Source: Actinomycetes bacterium
GTDB lineage: Bacteria > Actinomycetota > Actinomycetes > Actinomycetales > Cellulomonadaceae
Length of the DNA stretch: 32,811 nucleotides
Direction of reading: 5' to 3'
NCBI GenBank assembly: GCA_021778635.1
Contig: JAJYCD010000039.1
Span: forward strand, 1 to 32,811
Shown piece after piece: positions 22,035-30,714 of the stretch (position 1 is the stretch's first letter; each line of letters begins with the position of its first letter). A model generated the notes under the pieces. The model saw only the letters and a program-made list of their open reading frames with translations, had not been told where the DNA came from and ran no database searches. The position numbers and the translations under genes are program-made.

Positions 22035-23604
22035 GCCGCGGCACCGTCGGCGCAAGCGGGATCGTCGCGAGCGGGAGCACGGGAGCGATCGGAACCGTCG
22101 CAGAGCTCGGCCCGAACGGCAGCGGGACGATCGGCGAGAGCGGCCCGAGCGGGAACGGGAGCACCCGACCGGATCGGCAGTGCTCCGGCGCGGCAGGTGC
22201 GGGCGCCGGCTCGAGCCTGGTTCCTTGGTAGACCGTCGTGGTCACGGAGTCACCGGGCGCGCCGGTGACCGCGGCCGACGCCTCACGCCACGCGACGATC
22301 GACGGATGGTCCGACGCGTCGACCTCGTCGGCGGTCAGCGCGTACACGCCCAGGTCGTGCGCGGCGAAGAGGCTCCCGGCGGCCGCGACGTCACGGGGGT
22401 CGGTCGACACGGTCAGGTCGCGGACGACGGTCGTCACGTTCGGCTTGTCCGGGTTCGGGGCGCCGTCGACCGCGGGCACCGTGTCCGACCCGTTCTCCAT
22501 CGCCAGCGCCTGCGTCGCGGACGGGATGGCCATCTCCCCGATCGGGGAGCCGAGCGTCAGGACGGACCGGACCGTGTACGTCGAGGCGAAGGTCGCATCG
22601 CCGGCGAGGCGGGCGGCGACCATCCCACCCTGGCTGTGCCCGGCGAGCAGGACCTCCTCGCCGCGTCGGGCTCCTGCGGACCGCAGCGCCTCGGCGACCA
22701 GTGCGCTGCTGTCATCGGCCACACCGGCCATCGCCGCGAGGTTCGTCCTGTTGTCGAAGGGGTTCGAGCCGGCGCCGAGGCTCATCGACTGGGTGCCGGG
22801 GATCGCGACGACCCAGCCCCTGCTGCCGTCCGCGTGAACGACCCGCTGGACGACGACGGATCCCGGTCCGGCGCGATAGGCGGTCTGGATCGCCCGGGCC
22901 GCGTCGGCCGTGCTCCGGATCGGTGCGATCGCGGGCGACGAGGTGGCGGTCACCGTCAGCGGACGCCGCGGCAGTCCTCGCGTCAGGTCCGCGGCGGCGC
23001 GCTCGACCGCCGACCGCCCCGGCCGGAGCTCCCACCACGGCGACGGGAGCATGCCGTCGACGACACCGCCGAGCCCCGCCACGAGCCGCTGGGCCCCGGC
23101 TCGCCGGAACGCCGCAAGCACGGACCTGCTGCTCAGCCCGTCTCGGCTCCCTGCCGCCTCCACAACGGTGGCGAGGGCCGTCTCCTCGACCACGACGCCT
23201 ACCGCCAACCCCCTGAACGGTGACGCCCCGAGAAGGAACCCCAGCGCGGTTCCGGACGCGCCGATGAACTTTCGGGTGACCTGGTCCGCTGCGCTCTCCG
23301 CCTGCTGGTAGGTGTCGGCGGCGCGGTCGAGTCCCGACGCGAGCGCACGGCACCGCTGTGCGGCCGCAGGCAGCGAGGTGCTCCCGTGCCGCACGCGGTC
23401 GAGGCTTCCCAGCGCCCAGGTGGCGGCACTCGGTGCGATCGCCACGCGGACGCGGAGCCAGTCGGCCTCGTGGTCGACGATCGCACCGGCGCGGTCCAGC
23501 CGCTCGGCCGCGCCGAGCAGCGCCCGTGCGGCGGTCCGGAGGTCGTCGAGCCGTGCCGTCGTCCCGCCGCGGCCACCCGTGACGACGAGGTCGTCGTCGG
23601 TCAC
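21997..23604 (-). CDS. Alpha/beta hydrolase with WXG100-like helical N-terminal domain
   Basis: The 535-residue product has an all-helical N-terminal part (about 1-130) with repeated LAxxLDRAADTYQQAE-like heptads, resembling the WXG/LXG-type domains of actinobacterial type VII secretion substrates. An alpha/beta hydrolase domain (about 230-440) follows, with the nucleophile serine Ser324 in GHSQGGM. Candidate acid and histidine are in TDPRD and AAHDLG, not certain. The C-terminal tail is a Pro/Leu-rich repeat (PFPLGPLSPIVPLPFG). A lipase or esterase exported by an ESX-like system is the best guess. GTG 23604 overlaps the stop of the upstream small gene as GTGA, so the two are translated together. 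Confidence 0.75.
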   Translation of the reverse strand: MTDDDLVVTGGRGGTTARLDDLRTAARALLGAAERLDRAGAIVDHEADWLRVRVAIAPSAATWALGSLDRVRHGSTSLPAAAQRCRALASGLDRAADTYQQAESAADQVTRKFIGASGTALGFLLGASPFRGLAVGVVVEETALATVVEAAGSRDGLSSRSVLAAFRRAGAQRLVAGLGGVVDGMLPSPWWELRPGRSAVERAAADLTRGLPRRPLTVTATSSPAIAPIRSTADAARAIQTAYRAGPGSVVVQRVVHADGSRGWVVAIPGTQSMSLGAGSNPFDNRTNLAAMAGVADDSSALVAEALRSAGARRGEEVLLAGHSQGGMVAARLAGDATFASTYTVRSVLTLGSPIGEMAIPSATQALAMENGSDTVPAVDGAPNPDKPNVTTVVRDLTVSTDPRDVAAAGSLFAAHDLGVYALTADEVDASDHPSIVAWREASAAVTGAPGDSVTTTVYQGTRLEPAPAPAAPEHCRSGRVLPFPLGPLSPIVPLPFGPSSATVPIAPVLPLATIPLAPTVPRLSDVGACPNPRG

Positions 23605-23909
23605 AGGTGCGCCCGCCGGGGCAGCCGGGTGCCGTCCGCGACCCACGGGTCGGACCGTGCGGCGACGGCGCTGCGTGCCGCCTCGTCGACCGCGACATGG
23701 GCGGCGTCCACTGCTCGGAAGGCGCCCTCGAGCTCGCGTACGAGGTGTGCCGTAGCGCCGATGGCCTCAGCAAGGGTCGCGCGGAAGAGGTCGGCAGCGT
23801 CCGACACCCACTCGACCCCGTCGGCAGCGTGGAGCACGCGTCGCGCGTCGTCGACCTCTCTCTCGGCCGCCTGGATCGTCGTGACGCGGGTCGGGACGCA
23901 CATGCTCAT
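23601..23909 (-). CDS. WXG100-like small helical protein
   Basis: This 102-residue protein is predicted to be two long helices around a turn with EWVSDAADLFRATL (about 33-46), similar to the WxxxAADAFR pattern of WXG100-like actinobacterial proteins. It has no signal peptide. Its stop overlaps the start of the hydrolase gene by 4 bases (GTGA), which points to a partner for the hydrolase. ATG 23909 is preferred because TAGCGT ends 7 bases upstream; ATG 23903 and GTG 23918 are alternatives that change the length by only a few residues. The WXG100 assignment rests on pattern and neighbour, not on a full match. Confidence 0.65.
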   Translation of the reverse strand: MSMCVPTRVTTIQAAEREVDDARRVLHAADGVEWVSDAADLFRATLAEAIGATAHLVRELEGAFRAVDAAHVAVDEAARSAVAARSDPWVADGTRLPRRAHL

Positions 23910-24070
23910 GGCCGGCACGCTAGGCGAGGGGCCTTTCCTCGCCGTGCCCCGAGTCGGATCGACGTGGGATCCACGAGCAGAGCCGAGGGTGTGGTCGGCT
24001 CGGGACCTGTCGCGCCCCCGCCTGTGGACGGGCCCGGATCGGTCGGCGGGACCGTGGAAGGATGCGTGAC

Positions 24071-25510
24071 ATGCCCGACGCCGCCCGTACCCGCCTCGCC
24101 GACATCACGCCGCCGATCGCCCTCGGGCCGCTCGACGGGCGCTACCGCGCAGCCGTCGCCGCGCTGACCGACCACCTCTCCGAGCCCGCACTCAACCGTG
24201 AGCGTGTCCACGTCGAGGTCGAGTGGCTGATCCACCTGACCTCGCGCCAGGTGGTCCCGGGTGCGCCCCGGCTCTCGGAGTCGGAGCAGGCCTACCTGCG
24301 CGACGTCGTCACGACGTTCGGAGCCGAGCAGATCGAGGCTCTCGGGGCGATCGAGCGCGTCACGGTGCACGACGTCAAGGCGGTGGAGTACTTCCTGAAG
24401 GAACGCCTCGCCGCGGCGCCGGAGGCGCTCGGTCCGCAGACCGTGCTGCCGTCCGTCGGCGAGCTCGTGCACTTCGCCTGCACGAGCGAGGACATCAACA
24501 ACCTCTCGTACGCACTCATGGTCAAGGGCGCGGTCGCCGAGGTGTGGCTGCCGGCGGCCCAGTCGCTCGTCGCGCAGCTCGCGGACCTCGCCCGCGAGAA
24601 CGCCGCGGTGCCGATGCTCGCGCGGACCCACGGCCAGCCGGCGACACCGACGACCCTGGGCAAGGAGCTCGCCGTGCTCGCCCACCGGCTCGGCCGGCAG
24701 CTCCGACGGATAGAGTCCGCCGAGTACCTCGGCAAGCTCAACGGCGCGACCGGTACCTACGGGGCGCACCTCGCGGCCGTGCCCGGCGCCGACTGGCCGG
24801 CGGAGTCCCGGACGTTCGTCGAGGGTCTCGGACTGACCTGGAACCCCTTGACCACCCAGATCGAGTCGCACGACTGGCAGGCCGAGCTCTATGCGGACAT
24901 CGCGCGGTTCAACCGGATCCTGCACAACCTCGCGACCGACGTGTGGACGTACATCTCGCTCGGCGTCTTCCGGCAGATCCCCGTCCCCGGCGCCACCGGG
25001 TCGTCGACGATGCCGCACAAGGTGAACCCGATCCGGTTCGAGAACGCCGAGGCGAACCTCGAGATCTCCAGCGCCCTCTTCGACACGCTCGGCGCCACGC
25101 TCGTCACCTCGCGCCTCCAGCGGGACCTGACCGACTCGACGACACAGCGCAACATCGGGCCTGCGTTCGGACACTCCCTGCTCGCGATCGACAACCTCCG
25201 TCGCGGGCTGACCGCCCTCGACGTCGACCTCGAGGTGCTCGCTCACGATCTCGACGCGAACTGGGAGGTGCTGGGCGAGCCGGTCCAGTCGGCGATGCGT
25301 GCGGCCTCCGTCGCCGGCGTCACCGGGATGGAGAACCCGTACGAGCGACTCAAGGAGCTGACCCGGGGGAAGCGCCTGACGGGCGCGGACATGCGCGAGT
25401 TCATCGCAGGGCTCGGCCTGCCCGCGGACGTCGCGGCGCGTCTCTCGGCGATGACGCCGGCGTCGTACACCGGTGCGGCCGAGGCGCTCGTCGGCTACCT
25501 CGACGCCTGA
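24071..25510 (+). CDS. purB: Adenylosuccinate lyase
   Basis: The 479-residue product is adenylosuccinate lyase, which works twice in purine synthesis: it splits SAICAR to AICAR plus fumarate, and adenylosuccinate to AMP plus fumarate. The fumarate-lyase signature GSSTMPHKVNPIRFEN is at about 310-325, with RTHGQPATPTT (about 189-199) and the TSEDINNLSYAL segment (about 139-150). It is cytoplasmic. ATG 24071 is chosen because GAAGGA lies 8 bases before it, while ATG 24062 sits inside that site. The N-terminal PPIALGPLDGRYR is as in long-form bacterial PurB. It is monocistronic by position. Confidence 0.95.
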   Translation: MPDAARTRLADITPPIALGPLDGRYRAAVAALTDHLSEPALNRERVHVEVEWLIHLTSRQVVPGAPRLSESEQAYLRDVVTTFGAEQIEALGAIERVTVHDVKAVEYFLKERLAAAPEALGPQTVLPSVGELVHFACTSEDINNLSYALMVKGAVAEVWLPAAQSLVAQLADLARENAAVPMLARTHGQPATPTTLGKELAVLAHRLGRQLRRIESAEYLGKLNGATGTYGAHLAAVPGADWPAESRTFVEGLGLTWNPLTTQIESHDWQAELYADIARFNRILHNLATDVWTYISLGVFRQIPVPGATGSSTMPHKVNPIRFENAEANLEISSALFDTLGATLVTSRLQRDLTDSTTQRNIGPAFGHSLLAIDNLRRGLTALDVDLEVLAHDLDANWEVLGEPVQSAMRAASVAGVTGMENPYERLKELTRGKRLTGADMREFIAGLGLPADVAARLSAMTPASYTGAAEALVGYLDA

Positions 25511-25555
25511 TCCGCACGTCGCCGCGTCGGCAGATCTCACCTGAAGGGGTGTCCG

Positions 25556-25585
25556 ATGTCCCTGTCGCTCGCGCTCCTGATCTGA
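25556..25585 (+). CDS. Possible 9-residue micro-ORF after purB
   Basis: ATG 25556 has GAAGGGG 6 bases upstream and encodes MSLSLALLI before a TGA. The ribosome site is as good as those of real genes here. It could be a leader for the next gene (GTG 25628), but it has no coding test and may be chance. Confidence 0.25.
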   Translation: MSLSLALLI

Positions 25586-25627
25586 CACACTCTGTCCGGT
25601 TGGCCCGTTTCCTCGGCTGGAGCCCTC

Positions 25628-26515
25628 GTGATCTGGATGCAGAAGGCAGTGACGCCCGCCCAGTCACACGCCTATCTCACGACCGGTCACGATCGCGTGG
25701 CGGGCTTCGTCGTCCGCGCGGAGGATGTCGCGTGGGCCTCGACGCCCGCTGACGTGTTCGACGCGCACGACCTCGGCTACCCGCGCTCCCCGTTCAGCCC
25801 GCGAGCGCAATGGGTCGACGTCCTCCGTCTGATCGCCGAGCCGCAGCTCGTCTTCGAGGACATCTACGAGATCGGCGACCCGCGCGAGCTTCCGAGCGGG
25901 TTCTCCCTCCAGGGCACCGCGCCGGTGTGGTGGCTGCGGCACTCGCGCCTCACGCCGGGTGCCGAGCTCGTCCGGTGCTTCCCGGACGGGAGCGTCGCCC
26001 TGCTCGCCCGGTACATCGACGTCGGGTGGGGGTGGCAGGTGTTCATGCCGGGGGTCCGTCGCACCGGCAGCACGCCACTGTCCCGGTGCGTCGGCCCGGT
26101 GGCGCGCTGGCACGGTGGCTACGTCGACGCCGACGTGATCGACGACGGCCAGGCGGTCGTGCTCGCCATCGCGAGCCCGCCGTTGTCGGAGCCGGGCTTC
26201 GAGCCCACGCCGGCCGGCCGCTGGCGGCGCGTGGTGCCGCGTGACGAGGTCTCCGAGCTGCTCGAGCTCGATCTGACCGCCCACTGGCACGGACTCCCCG
26301 TCCGGCTCGTCGACCAGTGGACCGACGCCTCCGGCGACGTCACGTTCAGGGTGTCGTCCATCGCGCCCGATGCTGCCCTCGCGGAGAGCCTGAACATGCG
26401 CAAGGTCGAGGCCAGCGTCTACGAGGCCACCGTGCCGGCCGCGTGGATGACCGACTTCCACACCGGCCAGATCCAGACGGCGGAGTGGCTCGCGCGGAGC
26501 GCCCACTGGGTCTGA
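25628..26515 (+). CDS. Uncharacterised protein
   Basis: The 295-residue product is rich in aromatic residues (WWLRHSRL, VGWGWQVFM) and charged segments, with no signal peptide, transmembrane helix or nucleotide-binding motif I recognise. GTG 25628 has GGAG 5 bases upstream; an ATG 9 bases further in is an alternative. It follows purB and is convergent with hemA, with only 22 bases between the stop codons. Third-position GC is high as in neighbours, so it is a real gene. No function is assigned. Confidence 0.75.
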   Translation: MIWMQKAVTPAQSHAYLTTGHDRVAGFVVRAEDVAWASTPADVFDAHDLGYPRSPFSPRAQWVDVLRLIAEPQLVFEDIYEIGDPRELPSGFSLQGTAPVWWLRHSRLTPGAELVRCFPDGSVALLARYIDVGWGWQVFMPGVRRTGSTPLSRCVGPVARWHGGYVDADVIDDGQAVVLAIASPPLSEPGFEPTPAGRWRRVVPRDEVSELLELDLTAHWHGLPVRLVDQWTDASGDVTFRVSSIAPDAALAESLNMRKVEASVYEATVPAAWMTDFHTGQIQTAEWLARSAHWV

Positions 26516-26540
26516 GCCGCCTGGTGCCGATCTCGGCTCA
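26513..26540. terminator. Weak hairpin between the unknown gene and hemA
   Basis: TGAGCCG (26513-26519) and CGGCTCA (26534-26540) form a 7-bp stem with a 14-base loop spanning the intergenic gap and both stop codons. The loop is long, so the terminator call is tentative. Confidence 0.3.
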
Positions 26541-27878
26541 CGCGGTCGGCCGCTGAGCCATGACGTCAGGCGCGCCGCTCCGGTCGAAGAGGCTGACGGC
26601 ACCCGTCGCGAAGGAGCGGAGCTCGTCGAGCGCCTGCTCGTAGGCGCGCACGTCACCGCTCCGGGCCGCGGCATGGGCGCGGACCGTCGGACCGTGAACC
26701 GCCGCCCGGGCCGCTCGACGGAGCGACCGCAGCTCGCGGTCAGAGCTCGAGACCTCGCCGCCGATCCGACGGGCGATCTCCGCCTCGGCGACCGCGAGCG
26801 CACGATCCCGCGCGGCCACGACGTCGGCGCTCCGCTCCCGTCCGCGCTGCTCGGACATGAACTCCTCGACCGCCGAGACGACGATCCGCCTCGCCTCCTC
26901 GACCGGTTGGGCATGCCGGTCCGGTGCGAGCTGCGCGACCGTGTCGAGCGTGATGAGGTGCACGCCGGGAAGCTCGGCGACGCTCGGGTCGACGTCGTGA
27001 CGCAGGGCGAGGTCGACGACGACCAGCGGCCGCGACTCGCCGCCGTCCGCCACCCCCGCCGCCCTCCGGATCTCACCGAGCCGGTCGGCGTCCAGCACCG
27101 GACCGGCCACCCCGCTGCACGCCAGCACCATGTCGGCACCGGCCACCGCGGCAGGAAGGGCCGAGTCCTCGATCGCGACGATCCCGCGGGCATCGGCGAA
27201 CGCCGCCGCGCGCCCGGACGGGGAGTAGACGTGCACGTCGTGCGCGCCGCGCGCTCGTAGCGCCGCCAGCGACGCCCCGGCGTACGAGCCGGTCCCGACG
27301 AGCACCACGCGGGTCAGGGCCCAGGACGTCGCACCGGCGTCGGTGAGACGCTCTCGTGCGAGGTCGAGCGCGACGCTCACGAGGGACCGCCCGGCGGCAC
27401 CGAGGCCCGTGCGGGTCGCGACCGCGCGAGCGGAGCGGCTCGCCGACTGGAACATGCGCTCGAGGCCCGAGGACGTCGTCCCGATCTCGCGCGCCGAGGT
27501 CAGGGCGCGGCGGACCTGTCCGGAGATCTCCTGCTCGCCGACGACCATCGAGTCGAGACCGGCCGCGACCTCGAACAGGTGGGCGGCGACGTCGGCACCG
27601 GTCAGCACGCGCAGGTGCCCAGCGACCTGCGACCGGTCGAGACCGCTCGCGAGGGCGACCAGATCGGTGACGGTCTCGCGGGCGCCGGCCGCCGCAGCGT
27701 CGTCGGGCACTTCCAGGTACACCTCGTACCGGTTGCACGTCGCCAGGACGACGGCCCCGTCGGGTCCGGTGCGGCTCAGCACGGCCTGCCGAGCCACGTC
27801 GTGACCGCCCACACTGAGCTGGTCGAGCACGTCGAGGTCGAGGTCGTGGTGGCCGGCGATCAATGACATCAGCACCAC
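26538..27878 (-). CDS. hemA: Glutamyl-tRNA reductase
   Basis: The 446-residue product reduces glutamyl-tRNA to glutamate-1-semialdehyde, the first committed step of heme synthesis in bacteria using the C5 route. The catalytic cysteine is Cys48 in [11 protein letters not shown], followed by a Rossmann NADPH domain ([21 protein letters not shown]) and the dimerisation helices. GGAGG lies 4 bases before GTG 27878 and 7 bases before GTG 27875; ATG 27869 is 13 bases from it, so one of the GTGs is more likely. It is divergent from hemE, with only 45 bases between the starts. The end of the gene is 22 bases from the convergent unknown gene. Confidence 0.93.
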   Translation of the reverse strand: MVLMSLIAGHHDLDLDVLDQLSVGGHDVARQAVLSRTGPDGAVVLATCNRYEVYLEVPDDAAAAGARETVTDLVALASGLDRSQVAGHLRVLTGADVAAHLFEVAAGLDSMVVGEQEISGQVRRALTSAREIGTTSSGLERMFQSASRSARAVATRTGLGAAGRSLVSVALDLARERLTDAGATSWALTRVVLVGTGSYAGASLAALRARGAHDVHVYSPSGRAAAFADARGIVAIEDSALPAAVAGADMVLACSGVAGPVLDADRLGEIRRAAGVADGGESRPLVVVDLALRHDVDPSVAELPGVHLITLDTVAQLAPDRHAQPVEEARRIVVSAVEEFMSEQRGRERSADVVAARDRALAVAEAEIARRIGGEVSSSDRELRSLRRAARAAVHGPTVRAHAAARSGDVRAYEQALDELRSFATGAVSLFDRSGAPDVMAQRPTA

Positions 27879-27890
27879 AGCACCTCCGAG

Positions 27891-27920
27891 TTAACCAGTC
27901 CGCGGATTTATCGGCACAAT
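27891..27920 (+). promoter_or_regulatory. hemE promoter, overlapping the hemA control region
   Basis: TTAACC (27891-27896) is followed after 18 bases by CACAAT (27915-27920). GTG 27927 is 6 bases further on and GTG 27924 three, so the transcript is nearly or fully leaderless. On the other strand TTGTGC and TTAACT in the same bases could be the -35 and -10 of hemA, so the two promoters may exclude each other. Confidence 0.5.
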
Positions 27921-27923
27921 CGT

Positions 27924-29000
27924 GTGGTGCGCCTCACTCCGAACCACCCTCTGGCCGACGGCCGGACATCCCATTCTCCGCTCATCTCCGCATTCCGTTC
28001 GCAGCACCCCAGCCGGCGGCCGGTCTGGTTCATGCGGCAGGCGGGGCGCTCGCTCCCGGAGTACCGACGCGCGCGCGAGGGCACCGCGATGCTGGACGCG
28101 TGCCTGACCCCGGAGCTGGCGAGCGAGCTGACCCTGCAGCCGGTGCGTCGGCACGACGTCGACGCGGCGATCTTCTTCAGCGACATCGTCGTGCCGCTGC
28201 GGCTCGCCGGGGTCGACGTCGACATCAAGCCCGGCGTCGGACCGGTGCTCGGACGCGCGGTGCGGACCGCCGACGACGTCGCGGCGCTGCCGTCGGTCGA
28301 GGACGACGCGTTCTCCACGGCCCTCGCGCCCGTCCGCGACGGGGTCGCGCTGACCGTCGCCGCGCTGGGGACGACGCCGCTGATCGGCTTCGCCGGGGCA
28401 CCGTTCACGCTCGCGGCGTACATGGTCGAGGGCGGCCCGTCGCGCGACCACCTCGCGGCCCGGACGCTCATGCACGCCGACCCGGAGACCTGGCAGGCGC
28501 TGACGGCGTGGACCGCCGACGTGACCGGGGCGTTCCTGCGCGCGCAGGTGCTCGCCGGCGCGAGCGCGGCCCAGCTCTTCGACTCGTGGGCCGGTTCCCT
28601 CTCGCTCGCCGACTACACGGCCCATGTCGCCCCGGCGAGCACCCGCGCCCTCGCACCCGTTCGCGAGCTCGGCGTGCCCGTGGTGCACTTCGGCACCGGG
28701 ACCGGTGAGCTGCTGGTCGCGATGCGGGACGTCGGGGCCGACGTCGTCGGCGTGGACTACCGCATCCCGCTCGACGAGGCGAACCGTCGGCTCGGTGGCA
28801 CCGTGCCGCTCCAGGGCAACATCGACCCCGCACTCCTCGCGGCGCCGTGGCCCGTGCTCGAGGCCCACGTGCGCGACGTCGTCGCCCGCGGTGCGTCGGC
28901 ACCGGGTCACGTCGTGAACCTCGGCCACGGTGTGCCGCCCGACACCGACCCGGACGTCCTCACGCGCGTCGTTCGCCTGGTGCACGGGATCGACGGATGA
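27924..29000 (+). CDS. hemE: Uroporphyrinogen decarboxylase
   Basis: The 358-residue product removes the four acetate carboxyls of uroporphyrinogen III to give coproporphyrinogen III. The signature [17 protein letters not shown] is at about 32-48 and holds the conserved arginines that bind substrate carboxylates. [17 protein letters not shown] and [14 protein letters not shown] near the end also match the family. GTG 27924 and GTG 27927 are both possible, differing by one residue; the promoter spacing favours 27927. The stop overlaps the hemY start as ATGA, so the two are translated together. No Shine-Dalgarno was seen. Confidence 0.95.
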   Translation: MVRLTPNHPLADGRTSHSPLISAFRSQHPSRRPVWFMRQAGRSLPEYRRAREGTAMLDACLTPELASELTLQPVRRHDVDAAIFFSDIVVPLRLAGVDVDIKPGVGPVLGRAVRTADDVAALPSVEDDAFSTALAPVRDGVALTVAALGTTPLIGFAGAPFTLAAYMVEGGPSRDHLAARTLMHADPETWQALTAWTADVTGAFLRAQVLAGASAAQLFDSWAGSLSLADYTAHVAPASTRALAPVRELGVPVVHFGTGTGELLVAMRDVGADVVGVDYRIPLDEANRRLGGTVPLQGNIDPALLAAPWPVLEAHVRDVVARGASAPGHVVNLGHGVPPDTDPDVLTRVVRLVHGIDG

Positions 29001-30481
29001 GCGCGCCCGCGGACCCACGACCGGTGGAGTCGTGGGACGCCATCGTCGCCGGCGGCGGGGTCGCCGGTCTGACCGCCGCACGCGAGCTCGCGGTCAGGGG
29101 TGCGCGCACGCTCGTCCTGGAGGCCGGCGACCACCTCGGCGGCCCGGTCACCGGTCACGACGTCGCGGGGCTGCGCCTCGATGCCGGGGCCGAGTCCTTC
29201 GCGACGCGCGGCGACGCCGTGGCGGACCTCGCCGACGAGCTCGGGCTCGGCGACGCGCTGACCGCCCCGAGCGGCCGGGGCTCGTGGGTGTACCTGCCCG
29301 ACGGGCGCGCCTGCACACTGCCGCGAGCCGGCGTGCTCGGCATCCCGGCGCGGCCGTGGGCCCGCGACGTCGTCCGCACCCTCGGGGTCGCGGGAGCGCT
29401 GCGCGCCAGCCTCGACCGGGTGCTGCCACGCCGTGTCGGCACCGGCCCGGCGGTGACGATCGGCGGTCTCGTGCGGGCCCGGATGGGCGCTCGCGTGCTC
29501 GAACGCCTCGTCGCCCCGGTGGTCAGCGGTGTCCACGCGGCGAGCGCCGACCGACTCGACGTCGAGTCGGTCGCACCCGGCCTGCTGGCAGGTCTGGCGC
29601 GGCACGGGTCGCTCGGCGCGGCGGTGGCCGGCCAACGCCGCCAGGCTCCGGCCGGGGCAGCCGTGGCCGGGATCGTCGGCGGGATGCACCGGCTGGTCGA
29701 GGAGCTCGTCGCCGATCTCGAGCTGCGCGGCGCCGAGCTGCGGACCGGCGTCACGGTGACGGGGCTCACGCGCGCGCCCGGCGCCGAGGGGTGGCTGGTC
29801 ACCGCCGGGGAGACGGTCCTCGCGGCGTCGACCGTCGTCGTCGCGGTGCCGGGCCGCACGGCTCTGGACCTCCTGCGCGAGGCCCTCCCGGACGCGGAGC
29901 TGTCCGACGCCCTGCCGGACGCCGGGGCGGACGTCGTGCTCGCGACGCTGGTCGTGGACGCGCCCGGGCTCGACTCCGCGCCGCGCGGCACCGGGGTGCT
30001 GGTGGCGGAGAGCGCGACGGACGTCCGCGCGAAGGCGATGACGCACGGCACGGCCAAGTGGTCCTGGCTCACCGAACGAGCCCACGCCCTGGGACGGGAG
30101 AACGGCGCGCGGTTCGGCTGGCAGGTGCTCCGGCTGTCGTACGGCCGCGGCGGTGAGTCGAGCGCCGCGGCGGTCGCGGCCGACGACGCCACCCTGACCG
30201 GCTGGGCGCTCGCCGACGCGTCGCGGCTGCTCGGCGTGCCGCTCGACGCGACGCACCTCGTCGGTTTCGCGCGGCGGCGGTGGAGCGACTCGCTCCCGCA
30301 GCACGCTCCCGAGCACCGCGCCCTGGTCGCCTCGGTACGTGCGGCGGTCGAGGCCACCGCGGGGCTTGCGGTGTGCGGCGCATGGATCGCCGGGACCGGC
30401 CTCACCTCGGTGGTGTCCGACGCGCGCCGCGTCGGTCGGGAGCTCGCCCGGGAGCGCGCCGCGGCGGATCCGGCGTCCTGA
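28997..30481 (+). CDS. hemY: Protoporphyrinogen / coproporphyrinogen III oxidase (FAD)
   Basis: The 494-residue product is an FAD-dependent oxidase of the HemY/HemG family. The dinucleotide-binding motif [17 protein letters not shown] (about 18-34) and the C-terminal [18 protein letters not shown] segment mark it. In actinobacteria this enzyme usually oxidises coproporphyrinogen III to coproporphyrin III (CgoX), before iron insertion and HemQ. Which substrate applies here is inferred from lineage. ATG 28997 overlaps the hemE stop as ATGA. The next gene hemC starts 230 bases later with its own promoter, so hemE-hemY is one unit. No HemQ gene lies next to it in the window, although hemQ often follows hemY. 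Confidence 0.9.
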   Translation: MSAPADPRPVESWDAIVAGGGVAGLTAARELAVRGARTLVLEAGDHLGGPVTGHDVAGLRLDAGAESFATRGDAVADLADELGLGDALTAPSGRGSWVYLPDGRACTLPRAGVLGIPARPWARDVVRTLGVAGALRASLDRVLPRRVGTGPAVTIGGLVRARMGARVLERLVAPVVSGVHAASADRLDVESVAPGLLAGLARHGSLGAAVAGQRRQAPAGAAVAGIVGGMHRLVEELVADLELRGAELRTGVTVTGLTRAPGAEGWLVTAGETVLAASTVVVAVPGRTALDLLREALPDAELSDALPDAGADVVLATLVVDAPGLDSAPRGTGVLVAESATDVRAKAMTHGTAKWSWLTERAHALGRENGARFGWQVLRLSYGRGGESSAAAVAADDATLTGWALADASRLLGVPLDATHLVGFARRRWSDSLPQHAPEHRALVASVRAAVEATAGLAVCGAWIAGTGLTSVVSDARRVGRELARERAAADPAS

Positions 30482-30527
30482 CGTCCGTCCGAGCACGACT
30501 GCGCCCGCGCTGCCGTTGGTCTTTTCC

Positions 30528-30583
30528 ATTCCCTTTCTTGGCAATGTCCCGGGAATGTCGTGGTGCGATTTGCGGCGGACATT
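30528..30583. promoter_or_regulatory. AATGTC sites in an AT-richer intergenic patch
   Basis: AATGTC occurs at 30543 and 30554 (11 bases apart), and the reverse complement GACATT at 30578. CATTCCC and GGGAATG flank the first copies. The patch (CTTTTCCATTCCCTTTC) has lower GC than nearby sequence and lies 52-107 bases before the hemC promoter -35, consistent with a regulator site. The regulator is unknown. Confidence 0.4.
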
Positions 30584-30634
30584 CTCAGCAGGTGCACACG
30601 GACGCCCCAGGAAGGTGACGGAATCGGGCGGATT

Positions 30635-30663
30635 TCGACAACCTCGACCCCCGCGAGCAGACT
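30635..30663 (+). promoter_or_regulatory. Promoter of the hemC leader ORF
   Basis: TCGACA (30635-30640), a 17-base spacer and CAGACT (30658-30663) precede ATG 30670 with a 6-base gap. Both hexamers are identical to those of the TetR promoter (1296-1323). It predicts a transcript that starts at the leader ORF. Confidence 0.6.
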
Positions 30664-30669
30664 GAGGCC

Positions 30670-30714
30670 ATGCCCAGCCATCCCCGTGCCCTGCTCCTGG
30701 TCGTGCGTCCATGA
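30670..30714 (+). CDS. Candidate 14-residue leader peptide coupled to hemC
   Basis: ATG 30670 encodes MPSHPRALLLVVRP and its TGA (30712-30714) overlaps the hemC ATG (30711) by 4 bases as ATGA. It follows a promoter with a 6-base gap, so it would be the first codon of the transcript and need no ribosome site. No Shine-Dalgarno clearly serves hemC, so translation of the leader could deliver ribosomes to it. The sequence is not rich in one amino acid, so a classical attenuator is not obvious. The function is inferred from position only. Confidence 0.5.
   Translation: MPSHPRALLLVVRP

Noticed and set aside
25664-27193. Long minus-strand frame antisense to the unknown gene and inside hemA
   Set aside because: Its protein has no family pattern and is explained by GC-rich antisense codon bias.
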